From Paralithodes platypus (lineage: Eukaryota; Arthropoda; Malacostraca; Decapoda; Lithodidae): a stretch of DNA of 64,000 nt. This document shows positions 51,308 to 63,079 of the stretch, one piece after another. Position numbers and translations under genes: made by a program. Every line of letters begins with the position of its first letter. Position 1 is the stretch's first letter. Where the stretch lies: positions 45,955,495-46,019,494 of the forward strand of contig CM064505.1 in NCBI GenBank assembly GCA_032716605.1. The letters run 5' to 3'. Under the pieces are notes generated by a model that had not been told where the DNA came from, made no database searches, and saw only the letters and a program-made list of their open reading frames with translations.

Positions 51308-51517
51308 TTTTCGGTACCTTATGACGCAATACTCTTCTTATTTCTGGCTATTATTAGACGATTTTATTCGGATTAGGAAGGGTATATGGCAGGCAGAGGG
51401 TTGATTGAGACCGTCTTTAACCTTATAACTCCCACAGATCCTTCCTAAGCTTTTTAAAATCGTCTCATGATAGCCAGAGTAAACTTTAAGAACGCGTCAT
51501 AATCCTCAAGGGGTTAA
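51308..51517. mobile_element. TTAA-ended MITE family D
   Basis: Opposed blocks ATTAGACGATTTTATTCGG and AAAATCGTCTCATGATAGCC, with outer GGTACCTTATGACGCAAT and AACGCGTCATAATCCTC, form a long imperfect palindrome ending AAGGGGTTAA. The left boundary is approximate. Confidence 0.68.
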
Positions 51518-51636
51518 AGCAATACATGATGGTCTGCCGCATAATATTATTTGTATCGTAGTATATCATGTTACAGATTCACTCACAAATACATACACTT
51601 CAATGTTCCTGAATTATCAACATATGTTCCAGTGCA

Positions 51637-51845
51637 CAGTCGGCCAAATAAGTCGTGTCTCAGTTGTTTACGTTTTGCTCGCTGTATGCTGTATTAATGT
51701 CTGTCAGATGTTGAATAGGGTATGTGAATATAGGAACATGTTTGTATATCTCACTCGAAACGACGAAGTAATGCTTAGATAGTGCTGATACCAATTATAG
51801 ATCGAAATATACTTGGTGCCGCGACATCACATATTTGGCCGACTG
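51637..51845. mobile_element. Tc1/mariner-like MITE (CAGTCGGCCAAATA termini)
   Basis: CAGTCGGCCAAATAAGT at the left and ACATATTTGGCCGACTG at the right are inverted repeats. CAGT ends of this kind are common in mariner-type elements. It is 209 bp with no coding capacity. Confidence 0.78.
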
Positions 51846-51876
51846 TACATAAACCTATCAAATATAATACACTTTT

Positions 51877-52084
51877 TCACCCCCTTGCGCACGATGACGC
51901 TTTTCCTTTCTGTGTTCCGGCTAATATTAGACGATTTTATTCAGACTAGGAAGGGTCAGCGGGTTAATTGAGATACTCTTTACCCTTTTAATTTCTACAG
52001 ATCCTTCCTAAGCTACACAAAATCGTCTAATGATAGCCATATTAAACTGCCAAAATGCGTCCTGGTGGTCCTCAAAGGGTTAAA
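51877..52084. mobile_element. TTAA-ended MITE family D, host of SINE insertion
   Basis: CCCCCTTGCGCACGATGACG and TAATATTAGACGATTTTATT are mirrored by AAAATCGTCTAATGATAGCC and TCCTCAAAGGGTTAA. The AAC-type SINE inserted at its right end, duplicating GGTTAAATTAGT. Confidence 0.75.
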
Positions 52085-52090
52085 TTAGTT

Positions 52091-52508
52091 GTTGTTGTTG
52101 TTGTTGTTGTTGTTGTTCCCCAAGCTGCCTGGCCGAACAGCCCCAAGGCCCCAAGCAATTCCAAGGCCATAACCGAGCGCCCCCACAGAACCCTCCCTGC
52201 CGACCACAATAAAGCCTGGGTGACCGAAGCCACTCCATGGCGGGGAGCTGAGGAGGGTGCGGAAACGCCCGGGAAACCAAAGCCCCACCCAGGGCCCTGT
52301 GCCCCTCAGCAATTATGAAGAGAAAGTTGAGGGGCAAGGGAAAAATGTGACGCTTTGGCTTCCAATCTTGGTAGATTGGGAGGTCAATCCACGGAAAAGA
52401 CGCCGTCACTTGAGACTAGAAAATATATAAGTTAAAGGAACAGTCAGAGTAAGCTATGGGTATGGCAGAGATCGCTCAGTTCTCACTCTGATAGACCAGC
52501 CCATCACC
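52091..52508 (-). mobile_element. SINE with (AAC)n tail, flanked by 12-bp target-site duplication
   Basis: This is almost identical to 7296-7705, including CTGCCTGGCCGAACAGCCCC, CCACTCCATGGCGGGGAGC and GACCAGCCCATCACC. GGTTAAATTAGT occurs at 52079-52090 and 52509-52520. High identity plus a perfect duplication indicate recent activity. Confidence 0.88.
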
Positions 52509-52779
52509 GGTTAAATTAGTGATCGTAATCACTAATATCAAATACATTTGTTGATAGAGCCGACCAGTGTTTTACCTTTAGGTTTCTGTCTGTCCGTGCA
52601 AGCCTTTCAAAAATGGCAATGTGAAGTTAAAGATCATTCTTCATTATATTAGGATTTTTTCCTGGCTATGTCAACACTATAACTTAATATTGGCACGACA
52701 CACACACGCGCACACACATACATACCGGTACATATCTGTGGAACGTTTTATATTATACATTTATTAGTTTATGTAATTA

Positions 52780-53148
52780 CCTCCAACAACGAAGTTGGGC
52801 GGAGGTTATGTTTTCGCCTCCGTTTGTCTGTTTGTTTGTTTGTTTGTCTGGAAACAAGATATCTCTCAAAGTTATGAACCGATTTTCACGAAATTTGAAG
52901 GGCAGATAGGATATGGATATGTGCCAAGAAAGACGTTATTCAATTTAGGAGGCGACTCGGAGATTTTCACGAAATTTGCTAGGCAGATAGGATATGCGCC
53001 AAGGAAGAAGTTATTAATTTTAGAAGGCGATCCGGATCATATCCTGGAACCCAAATCCAGAAGAAAGTTCAGGCCTATGATATTAATGGTAAAGAACCAG
53101 CCACCGTAGGCGGAGGCATGCGCTCTACCGAGTGCCCCTCTAGTTTCA
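52780..53148 (+). repeat. Dispersed repeat with ACCTCCAAC / GGCGGAGGCATGCGCTCTAC ends
   Basis: This starts ACCTCCAACAACGAAGTTGG, has a (GTTT)n stretch, a frame with repeated EIFTKFARQIGYAPRKK-like text, and ends GGCGGAGGCATGCGCTCTAC then GAGTGCCCCTCTAG. A second copy, reversed and shorter, is at about 44220-44405. The 104-codon frame has no recognised domain and is repeat sequence. Confidence 0.7.
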
Positions 53149-53229
53149 CATTTCATATGTAGGCTATATAAAATCTGATGTGATTGTGGACCACTTCAGA
53201 ACCTCTCAATGGTACTTATTTTTGTTTTT

Positions 53230-53231
<2 letters not shown>

Positions 53232-53319
<88 letters not shown>

Positions 53320-53367
53320 TTTCCTCCTTTATCTCTCCTCTCTCTCTCTCTCACTCTCCTCCTCTCT

Positions 53368-53406
<39 letters not shown>

Positions 53407-54040
53407 TCATCTTCTCTCCCCCTCTCTCTCTCTTCTCCTACTCACCTCTCGTCTCTCTCTCATCTCCTTCACTCCCTCCCCTCTCCTCATCGTCTCTCTC
53501 CTCCTCCTCTCCTCTCTCCATCTCTCCCCGTCTCCCCTCTCTCTCTCCTCTCCATACCACTTTACTCACACATTTCCCCTCCTCTCTCTCCTCACATCTC
53601 TCTTCCTACACATTCTGACTTCTCCTCACCTATCGTCTCCTCAAATAATATCTCCTAATATCCTCTCCTCTCCTCTCCTATCTCCTAATATTCTGACCTC
53701 TCCTCTCCTCTCATATTCCATACTCTTCATACCTCTTCTTCTCTTCTATCCTCACATATCTCATAAAATTCTGACCTCTCCTCTCCTCACATATCCCATA
53801 CTCTTCATACCTCTTCTCTCTTCACCTCTTCTGTTCTCACATATCTCATAATATTCTGACCTCTCCTCTCCTCACGTTAACACTTCCTCATACATTTCCT
53901 CTCTCATCCCTTGCCCTTTCCTGACACATCCGCTCCTCTCTCCTTACCTTTCGTCTCCTCATACATCTCCTCACTCCTCCCCTCACCTTTTCATTCCTCC
54001 TCCCCTCCCTCCCCTCCCCTCCCTCCCTAGTCCTTCACAT
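53232..54040. repeat. (TC)n and degenerate polypyrimidine tract
   Basis: A nearly pure TC run at about 53233-53316 grades into CT-rich sequence to 54040, with a looser repeat CTCACATATCTCATAATATT around 53640-53870. Long Ser/Leu frames are artefacts. Confidence 0.92.
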
Positions 54041-54237
54041 CCTGCTTAGAAGGAGAGTCAATTTACCGTGTTCCCTTGAGATGTAAGATTTTAGATCAAC
54101 TCCGGTGTGTAACTCGAGTTTTGGAGAATTGAATATACAGTATATATAATGTGTGTGATGGACAGTTGCGGTCATAAATTCTGATACATAGGCCTACATA
54201 TTCTAAGCTGCCTCGGGCTGAATTGAATCTCCATATT

Positions 54238-54449
54238 TACCCCCTTCACCACTATTACGTAATTTTCATCATATTCTGGTAACCATTAGACGATTTTCTT
54301 TAATTTGCAATCTACGCATACGACTCAAATGGGTAAATACGATCTCAGTAAGCCCTCTTAATAACATAGGTCCTTCTTAAGCTGCATAAAACCATCTAAT
54401 TTTAGCCAGAATCAAAGGTAATAAGGCGTCATGATGCTGAAGGGCTTAA
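54238..54449. mobile_element. MITE family D copy
   Basis: TTTACCCCCTTCACCACTAT and CCATTAGACGATTTTCTTT are mirrored by AAAACCATCTAATTTTAGCC and GATGCTGAAGGGCTTAA. Confidence 0.72.
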
Positions 54450-54563
54450 AGCTTTACCTGATATGAGCATTTCAATTTTCAGAGTTTTTTGTTTGCATTT
54501 AGTTCGAGGCAGAATTTTAATGCGATATTACTTGCCACGTCAGTATAAGATAATCTCTATGAC

Positions 54564-54682
<119 letters not shown>

Positions 54683-54734
54683 TATGTCCTACAGAATTTA
54701 GTTTTTAATTAATATTATGTGTATTTGTCTAATA

Positions 54735-54850
54735 CACCCTGGCAAGCGATAGCGAACCTGTAATATAAGAGGAATCGGCCGGGATATTTTTCTACAGAAA
54801 AATTTACAAATTTATCTCCAAGGGGGTCTAGGGGATGTTATTTTTTTAAA
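54735..54850. mobile_element. MITE family B fragment
   Basis: It contains CTGGCAAGCGATAGCGAACC, AGGAATCGGCC and AGGGGGTCTAGGGG but neither TTAA end. Confidence 0.7.
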
Positions 54851-54852
54851 GC

Positions 54853-55264
54853 TACCTGTTCCTCTTACCTTCCCACTCTCTTTCCCTACCTGTTCCTCTT
54901 CCCTTCCCACTCTCTTTCCCTACCTGTTCCTCTTCCCTTCCCACTCTCTTTCCCTACCTGTTCCTCTCTCCTCCCCACACTCTTTCCCTACCTGTTCCTC
55001 TCCCCTTCCCACTCTCTCTCCCTACCTGTTCCTCTTCCCTTCCCACTCTCTTTCCCTACCTGTTCCTCTTCCCTTCCCACTCTCTTTCCCTACCTGTTCC
55101 TCTCCCCTTCCCACTCTCTTTCCCTACCTGTTCCTCTCCCCTTCCCACTCTCTTTCCCTACCTGCTCCTCTCCCCTTCCCACTCTCTTTCCCTACCTATT
55201 CCTCTCCCCTTCCCACTCTCTTTCCCTACCTGTTCCTCTCCCCTTCCCACTCTTTCTCTAGCTG
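54853..55264. repeat. 34-bp minisatellite (about 12 units)
   Basis: The unit is CTACCTGTTCCTCTTCCCTT followed by CCCACTCTCTTTCC, with scattered single-base changes. The array begins where the preceding MITE fragment ends. Confidence 0.92.
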
Positions 55265-55664
55265 TTCCTCGCACCACATCAATATCCTCTCTTCCCCGAC
55301 TTCCTCCTCTTTCTTTCCACTCGTTTCAACCCCTTCTTTTACCTCTTCCCCAATTCCCAGATATCTTCGTTTCCTCATTTTCGTCTCATATCCTACTCCA
55401 TAGTTTTATTCTCCCCTCAAGCAGCATTCTCCCCTCATCTAATCCCCTCTCCCTTTCACCCCTCTCCCTCACTCCCCTCACCTCTACCTCATTGTAATCC
55501 TTTCCCCACATCTTCCTCTCCCTACCATCTTCCCTTTTTTTTTCCGTTCACCCAGCCAGGCAGCCTCTTCCCAAATCCCATCCAATTTATATTTTGCGAC
55601 ATGATTCAGGTGAAGTCCCTCTGTCCCCTCTTGTTAGTAGGTCGGGCACCGGGTATTACCGCCC

Positions 55665-55982
55665 TTAAGGGGAGGCAGACCGTTTTTCTGGACCCCCTTC
55701 TCCCTAATGTTTAGCCCCACTAGTTTTGAGATTATAAGACGTTCGGCCCATTAGTTTGGCGATTTTAACACCTTTCGCCCCATTTCGTTGTCAATTTTAA
55801 GACCTTTCGTGCCATTTAGGTGTCGGGTTTTCCTGGCGAGCGGTAGCGAGCCTGCAATTTTAAGAGGAACCGGCCTTCGGCCGGGAAATTTTTCTACAGA
55901 AAAATGTACAAATTAATCTTGAAGGGGGGTCTAGGGGGTGTTTTTCTAAGCTTGATGGAGGTCTAGGGAGGAAACTAAAATA
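55665..55982. mobile_element. MITE family B copy, right end lost
   Basis: TTAAGGGGAGGCAGACCG, TCTCCCTAATGTTTAGCC, CTGGCGAGCGGTAGCGAGCC and CCGGCCTTCGGCCGGG are present; the terminal CTCCCCTTAA is missing. Confidence 0.82.
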
Positions 55983-55989
55983 ATATATG

Positions 55990-56355
55990 AATAAATGAAT
56001 TAATATACCAAAGAGCTATCCCAGTGCATACCACCTCCTTTACGTAGGGCACGTGGTACCCGTCTTGCAACTCAATCCCACCCCTACTCTGTGCAACTCT
56101 CCAACCCAAGAGTGAAATGTTACTCTCAAACTTTCTTCTACTCAACAGCTGAGCTCTGGAACTCTCTCCCAGAATCAGTCTTTCCCTCTTCCTATGGCTT
56201 AAATTGCTTCAAACTCCGTGTGTCCAGGCATTTTGGCTCGAATGTCCCTTGATTTTGGCCCTGTCACTCTTTCAACTATGGGGGAGGCACTCGCTATAGG
56301 CAGTTATGCCTTTTGCCTCCCTCAATCACATAGACAAAAAAAAAAAAAAAAAAAA
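55990..56355 (+). mobile_element. LINE 3' end with poly(A)
   Basis: The translation in one frame gives RARGTRLATQSHPYSVQLSN, then YSTAELWNSLPESVFPSSYG and LRVSRHFGSNVP with a stop, the C-terminal pattern of a LINE, followed by 3'UTR and a run of about 19 A. A reversed copy is at about 58650-59345. Confidence 0.82.
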
Positions 56356-56861
56356 TGCCGCTTCTCTCACAAGTCCTAAAGGGGGTTAAATCGTTCCATC
56401 AAAGGGTTTGCAGCACAAGGCAACGAAAAACACAAAGATGCCCAACAAAACCAAAATATCATAAAGGCAAAAACAAATAAAAAAATAAAAAAAATAAAAT
56501 AAAAATAAAAATAAACAAAATAGATAACTAAATGGCTTTACTCTATAATTAAACTGAAATGCCATTATCCGTAACGGGGAAAAATTGACAACTGTTGCTC
56601 TATGTTATATATATTGCAACAGGGCGCAAGCGAGCCGTGTTTTTATTATGTGTGTTTTTTTTTTGTGCAGGTATATTGCGTGTGGCGGGCTGGTAGTGGG
56701 AATATCATGAGGCAGTTTTATATAATGCATAGATATTATTTTTAATTGCAGGATTAATATGAGTGGAATTTTTAACGTAGGGGATTTTCATTAACTTTCA
56801 TATTCTGTCATATATACAGTATATATATATATGGATATAATTATATTCATCTGGAATAGAT

Positions 56862-56893
<32 letters not shown>

Positions 56894-57252
56894 GATGGTG
56901 ATTATTATTAATATTTTAAATGTATTATTGTAAGTGTATTGTCTATATAGGCAAGCAATTTAATGTATACATATTTTTCTTTCTATATACATTAATTTAA
57001 TTTAATGTATTTATTTATTTATTTATTATTATTTATTAATAATATTAGTAGTAGTAGTATTTTTTTGTTTTTTGTAATTTGCATAAAACTGGTTATTCCG
57101 CAACATCGGGTGTAAGGGCGGCAGCGCGGCCGACCCCTGCTACAGCACTTTTCAATGTGTCAATTTGGGGCCCGGGATGTAATTTGCTTCCAATATTACC
57201 GAGTAGTGGGGGGAGAGAGGGAAAGGGGGAGGGGGGGGGGGGGTAGGCTGGC

Positions 57253-57520
57253 TTAAGGGGGCGCTTTGTATGTAGCCCAGTTCTCCCTCATGTTTAGCCC
57301 CTTTTGTTTTATGATTTAACAGCTTCGCCCCCTTTAGTTTGCCTATTTTAAGACCTTTCGCCCCATTTATTTGTCAATTTTGGTATCTTATGTGCCATTT
57401 AGAGGTAATTTTTAGGAACCGGCCTTCAGCGCAATTTTTGCACAAATTTATCTCGAATGGGGGTCTGGTCTAGGGGATATTTTTCAAGCTTGATGGAGGT
57501 TTAAGGAGGAAGCTGAACAA
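57253..57520. mobile_element. MITE family B, diverged copy
   Basis: TTAAGGGGGCGCTTTGTATG, CTCCCTCATGTTTAGCCCC and CAAGCTTGATGGAGGTTTAA are recognisable; the CTGGCGAGCGATAGC core is deleted. Confidence 0.7.
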
Positions 57521-57599
57521 ACAATAATATAAAACTCACACAAGCACTGCTCGAATCACTCTCACATACTCACTCACTCACACACCCACACTCACACAC

Positions 57600-57604
57600 A
57601 CACA

Positions 57605-57639
<35 letters not shown>

Positions 57640-58285
57640 GGTGTCTCCACAGTAAATCTCTTCAGTGTCTCCTCTTTAAAAGTGAAGGCAGGTGTGGAGA
57701 AAATGGATTGTCAGCATTTGTCTCTCTCACTCCCACGCCTGCCTGTCTGCTTGATGGAGATTGATAGATAGATAGATAGATAGAAGGATGGAAAGATAGA
57801 TACATGGGCAGATAGCTAGATAGATAGATAGATCGATAGATAGATATATAGATAGATGGAAAGATATATACATGGGTAGGTAGTTAGATAGATAGATAGA
57901 AAGATAGATAGATAGATTGATAGATAGATATATAGATAGAAGGATGGAAAGATAGATACATGGGCAGATAGCTAGATAGATAGATAGATCGATAGATAGA
58001 TATATAGATAGAGGGAAAGATATATACATGGGTAGGTAGTTAGATAGATAGATAGATAGATTGATAGATAGATAGATAGATTAATAGATAGATAGATAGA
58101 TTAATAGATATATAGATAGGTAGATAGATAGATTGATAGATAGATATATAGATAGATAATTGGATAGATATATAGCTATATGGATGCATAAATAGACCAA
58201 TAGATGGATGGATAGATAGATAGATAAGTGGAAAAGTAGATAAATAGATGGATAGATAGATTATTAGATAGATACATAAAAAGGA
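57600..58285. repeat. (CT)n and (GATA)n compound satellite with 157-bp period
   Basis: (CT)n lies at 57605-57637. From 57755 GATA units dominate, and AGGATGGAAAGATAGATACA occurs at 57784 and again at 57941, showing a 157-bp higher-order duplication. Confidence 0.9.
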
Positions 58286-58470
58286 AAGGAACTGATTAAT
58301 TGCGAAGAGCATTATCAAAGAACAGTATAATAATGAAAGGTGAAAGAAGAAGAAAGGAAGGACGAAACACATGAAGGAATATGAGAACAAGGAAAGAAGG
58401 GATGAAGAGGAGGGGAGATGGGAAAAGAAAGTAGAGAAAACAGAAAGGGAGATACAGTGGAATAAGAAGA

Positions 58471-58472
<2 letters not shown>

Positions 58473-58545
<73 letters not shown>
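58473..58545. repeat. (GA)n microsatellite
   Basis: An uninterrupted run of about 36 GA units in purine-rich sequence. Confidence 0.96.
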
Positions 58546-58546
<1 letters not shown>

Positions 58547-58649
58547 AGGTGGAGAAGACTGTCCAGATGGTGCTGAGACAAAGAACAGCTGTATCAGAGA
58601 GAGAGAGAGAGTGAGGTTTTAACCAATCCTAATAGCTTATTTTATTTTA

Positions 58650-59345
58650 TTTTTGTTTTGTCTATGTGGATGAGGGAGACAAAAGGCAAAACTGCTTGTG
58701 ACGAGTGCCTTCCCCAGAGTTGAAAGAGTGACAGGGCCAAAATCAAAGAATGTTCGAGCCAAAATGTCTGGACACACGGAGTTTGAAGCAGTTTAAGTTA
58801 TACGATGAGGGAAAGATGGATTCAGGGAGAGAGTTCCAGAGATCAGCTGTTGAATAGAAGAAAGATTGGGAGTATCGTTTCACTCGTAAATTGGAGAGTT
58901 GCACAGAGTAGGGGTGGGATTGTGTTGCAAGACGGGTGTTACGTACCCTACGTAGAGGAGGGGATATACACTGTGAGACCTTGATACGAAAGGCTTTCCT
59001 TTCTACTTTGTCTAGTACTGCTGTATGAGAGGATCCTCGCCAGACATGTGAACACTACTCAATACAGGGACGCACAGTGCCCCCTGTACAAAGCAAGAAG
59101 CTGTGCAGGGGTTAAGAACCCCTTGAAGCGGTTGAGCACACCCAGCTTCTGGGAGGCCGACTTTAGCAAGAGTGGTAATATGGTCCTTCCAAGAGAGAGC
59201 AGAAGAAATGGAGACACCGAGAATACTGAGAGAAGATGAAGGGATGATTTTAGTATTGTTGAAGTATAAGTACCCGACGGGTAGATAGATGGATAAATTG
59301 GGGTTTGGAAGCATTAAAGGTAACGAGGTTTTACTCTGCTCCAAT
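58650..59345 (-). mobile_element. LINE C-terminal fragment, reversed
   Basis: On the minus strand the frame reads SSSLSILGVSISSALSWKDH, a post-catalytic LINE motif (ILGV-x-W-H), and further on NTRLATQSHPYSVQLSNLRV and YSTADLWNSLPES, the same family as 55990-56355. The joining frame is broken in several places. Confidence 0.82.
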
Positions 59346-59449
59346 TGGACATTTGTAGTTAGATCAGAAGATAAGTGTTGTATGGCTTCATTACGTTTAT
59401 GGTAGTATACTTAAGCAAATTTGCCACACATTAAACTTCAGGTTGTGTC

Positions 59450-59480
59450 TACAGTGTGTGTGTGTGTGTGTGTGTGTGTT

Positions 59481-59555
<75 letters not shown>
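59450..59555. repeat. (GT)n microsatellite
   Basis: About 50 GT units with one TTTGTTT interruption, followed by AATAATGATGATAAT. Confidence 0.96.
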
Positions 59556-59559
<4 letters not shown>

Positions 59560-59761
59560 ATAATGATGATAATAATACTCTCTTTATTTCGTGTGTGTGC
59601 GCGCTCGTGTTTTTGCGTGTAACTGCTGGTGTTAGTGTACAGTATGTGTGTGCGTGTGTATATGTGTTTTAGTAGCCTCCATATACGTCTCTCCCCACTC
59701 CCCACCACCCACAGTTTATGGCTCCACAAAGAACTCCTGGGCGGCGAGACAGGCTAATACC

Positions 59762-60105
59762 TTAAAGGGGAGAGGGGGCGCTTTTCTGGTACCCCTTCTT
59801 ACTCATGTTTAGCCCCATTAGTTTTCAGATTTTAAGACGTTCGGCCCATTAGTTTGGCGATTTTAAGATCATTCGCCCCATTTCTTTGTCAATATTAGGA
59901 CTTTTCGTGTCATTAAGGTGTCGATTTTTTCCTGGCGAGCGATAGCGAGCCTATAATTTAAGAGAAACCGGCCCTATCGAAAAATTTACAAATTTACCTT
60001 GAAGGAGGGTCTTGGGGGGTGATTTTTAAGATTGATGGAGGTCTAGGGAGGAAACTGAAAAATATAATAAAATGGTACATAAATGAGCAAATATAGACGC
60101 CTTAA
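59762..60105. mobile_element. MITE family B copy (344 bp)
   Basis: TTAAAGGGGAGAGGGG at the left, CGCCTTAA at the right; CTGGCGAGCGATAGCGAGCC and TTGATGGAGGTCTAGGGAGG are inside. About 40 bp of A-rich sequence sits before the right end. Confidence 0.78.
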
Positions 60106-60427
60106 GGGGGCAGGTTTAGGAGGGGATGATATGTCTCCGAAGAGTAGGGGAGACAAGCAAAGAAATATAAAGGAAATGAAAACAAACTAACGGAAGAAAA
60201 TAAATAGAAAAGTAAAATAAATTATAACTTGAGGACATGAAAAAACTAACAGAAGAAATAATAGTTAGAAAAATAAAATAAATAATAAGGAAATGAAAAA
60301 CACTACCGGAAGAAAATAGTTAGAAAGCGAAGGAGGAATAAGCGATTGATAAGTCTAGGAAGAGTGGGGGAACAAGAATAAATAAGAACAGAAGAAAGGA
60401 AAGAGGAAAAGGAGATTGAAAAGGGGA

Positions 60428-60632
60428 AATCTATCTATCTATCTATCTATTGCCTGACGCCGTGAATCCCAAAGGGGTGGCCACGAACGAACCGCCCCCA
60501 TGCACCTCTGTCCTCAGTCAGTCGGCGCCCCTCCTCCCAACCAGCACCGCCTTCATCCATATACTTCCTCACTGCATCCTTTACCAGACCCTGCAACTCC
60601 CATTCATTATCGCTCAACAGAACTGTACCCAA
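60428..60632 (-). mobile_element. LINE 3' fragment with (GATA)n tail, reversed
   Basis: The minus-strand frame ends GWEEGRRLTEDRGAWGRFVR then HPFGIHGVRQ and a stop, followed by (GATA)n at 60428-60450. It matches the C-terminus at 23850-24480; a tail-only fragment is at about 33975-34030. Confidence 0.8.
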
Positions 60633-61504
60633 CCCGATCTTATAAATTCAAAAATAAACACTGCAATTTCTCTGAACCAGGACCTTTCTAGAATTAATGA
60701 ATGGGGACAAGAGAATCTAGTTTCCAATGCACAGAAAACCCAAAGTACATTCAATTTTCTAACCGACAGAATCTCACTGACTCCCATATATTTTTTAATG
60801 ATGTAAATATTCCCACTTCCCCTAGTATTGACATTCTCGGTGTAACATTAACTACTAACTTGAGCTGGACACATTATGTTAGAAGCATTGCTAAGAATGC
60901 CTCTAAAAAACTGGGACTCCTGTACAGAGTTCGAGAATTCTTCACTGACGAGCAGTTGGCCGTAATATATAAAAGTCATGTGCGCTCTCAGATGGATTAC
61001 TGTTCACCTCTGTGGGGTGGAAGTGGAGTGGTTGCATTGAGGCAGTTGGACAAAATTCAAAATAAAGCTATTAGATTAATCAATAACCCTGCAATCACAC
61101 AGGACCTTCCTACATTAGCCGTACGAAGGAACGTTGCATCCCTTGCATTATTCTACAGATATTTTCACAGCAATTGTTCCGAGGAACTTGCTTCAATTGT
61201 GCCGCCTCTCCACATCTTTCCCCGTAGAACTAGGGCAGCTGAGAGCGCCCATGAATTTACACTTTCTCCTCCACAATGCAGAACTTCCGCTTATCAGAAT
61301 TCATTTATCCCCAGAGCTACTACTCTTTGGAATTCACTTCCCTCGAATTGCTTTCCACAAACTTACAATCTACAAATGTTTAAATCCAGTTGTTACAAAC
61401 ATTTTATGAATGGAGGATGCCTTTAGGCACATGGACCTTTTTGTTTTATCTGTGTTTTTCTCTCCAGTTCATTGTCCTTAAAAAAAAAAAAAAAAAAAAA
61501 AAAA
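60633..61504 (+). mobile_element. LINE C-terminal fragment with poly(A) tail
   Basis: The frame to 61426 encodes SIDILGVTLTTNLSWTHYVR, HVRSQMDYCSPLWGG, LDKIQNKAIRLINNP and ATTLWNSLPSNCF, the C-terminal domain after reverse transcriptase in CR1/Jockey-like LINEs. The upstream part (NEWGQENLVSNAQKTQ) is in another frame, so there is a frameshift near 60740. It ends in about 25 A at 61480-61504. Confidence 0.88.
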
Positions 61505-61574
61505 TCATCAGGGGAAATGAAAGGAGGAAAAGAAGGATAATGAAGTGTGCTGTGTAAGAGAAAACCGAAAAGTA

Positions 61575-61799
61575 TACTATAGTTCATTCATTATAGGTAG
61601 GCAAGAAATGCTAACTCTTAAGCTCTGTAACTCAAATAGGGCTAGTGCAAATGGGCTGCAAATTTCCACACCAATTCCTTGGCTAACTCTTCCCAAATGG
61701 TAGACATATTGGCTTGATTACTGATTACGTGTTTGAGTTATACTGTAGGGGTCAGTGGTCAATTTGTTTATGCCACAATATAATGAATAGACTATAGTG
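61575..61799. mobile_element. MITE family C copy
   Basis: ACTATAGTTCATTCATTATAG at the left and TATAATGAATAGACTATAG at the right are inverted repeats (21 and 19 bp shown). The interior is the 11619 copy in reverse orientation. Confidence 0.82.
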
Positions 61800-61929
61800 A
61801 ATGAATCAGATATTTATGCAGGACCAAGGAAATCGCAACAGATCAGGGATACATAAGGAAGCTTAGGTCAACTAGAATCTATTGGGTGTTATAGGCGTAG
61901 GGTTTACTTTTTGGACTATTTATTTATTA

Positions 61930-62270
61930 ATTAGTTATTATTTGTTTCCTCGGTAGAGCTCCATCAAGTTTAAAAAAAAAAAAAAAAAAAAAAACGCTAG
62001 ACCCACCTTCGAGATAAATTTGTACATTTTTCGGTAGAAAAATGTTTTGGTCATAGGGAGATTCCTACTAAAATTATAGGCTCTCTATCGCCCTACACAA
62101 CAATAAAATCGACACCTAAATGGCACAGGTCTTCATATTGATAAATCAATGGGATGAAAGGTTTATATTGACAAGTTAGTGGGGCGAACGTCTTAAAATC
62201 TCCTAATTATTGGGGCTATACATGAGGGGAAGGGTGGTCCAGAAACAATCAACGACCTCCCCCATTTAAA
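61930..62270. mobile_element. MITE family B copy, reversed and diverged
   Basis: GAGCTCCATCAAGTTT, a run of about 22 A, GACCCACCTTCGAGATAAAT, ATCGACACCTAAATGGCAC and TACATGAGGGGAAGG are the family in reverse. Confidence 0.75.
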
Positions 62271-62299
62271 CGTTGTCCAGTGATTGTGTTGTAAAGGCG

Positions 62300-62672
62300 C
62301 CCCCCCCCCCCCCCCCCCCTGCAGCTGGCCCTAAAGACCATTACCTGTCGCCACGAACTACTCTCCCTGATAGTTAACGACCAGGGCTGATAGTGTGCTG
62401 GGTAGTTTGGTACGAGTCAATTACCTGTGGAGGGAGGGAGGGAGGGAGAGAGAGAGGGAGGGAAGGAGGGAGGGAGAGAGAGAGGGAGGGAGAGAGAGAG
62501 AGGGATGGAGAGAGAGGAAAGGGAGGAAGGTTAGGGAGTTGCAAGGTATATAGGCCTATGTATCTTAAAGACCTTCCGATCCATCCCATGAAGATACTAT
62601 TGGGTAGGATTTGGGAGGATGGAGGCTTGGTGTGAAAAGATGAAGAGAGAGAGAGTGTGAGAGGGAGTAAGT

Positions 62673-62703
<31 letters not shown>

Positions 62704-62740
62704 TGAGTGAGTGAGTGTATATGTGTGTGTGTGTGTGTAA
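62300..62740. repeat. C run, (GGGA)n/(GA)n and (GT)n tracts
   Basis: A run of about 19 C lies at 62301-62319, GGGA/GAGA repeats at 62431-62520 and 62640-62715, then (GT)n to 62737. No gene. Confidence 0.92.
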
Positions 62741-63079
62741 TAGTATACTACACAAACAGACAGGCAGACCGACATACATCAAGTAGGCCTACGCATAAAA
62801 TAAAATAATTCACATCTTCAATATAGAAGCCAAAAATAGCAGAACAAACAACAACTATACTTTAATTTTACAAACAAAAACAAAATAATAAATAAATCAA
62901 TAAACGAAAATGCTGCGTTGGCGTAATCCCTTCATTAAATATGCATTAAAATATAAGACTCCTATCAGAAAATAGCGAGGTCAGTTTATATATTTTCTAC
63001 AAACAATCAAGCATGCTCTCTGACAGACAAAATCAGATGCAAGCAGACAGGTAGATAGATGGACGGAAATGCTGTAATA

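Noticed and set aside
52795..53109. 104-codon frame with repeated IFTKF..GYAPRK text
   Set aside because: It lies within a dispersed repeat with a second copy at about 44.3 kb; no known domain.
53180..53851. Long Ser/Leu-rich open frames (up to 223 codons)
   Set aside because: All three frames are open because of (TC)n; low-complexity artefact.
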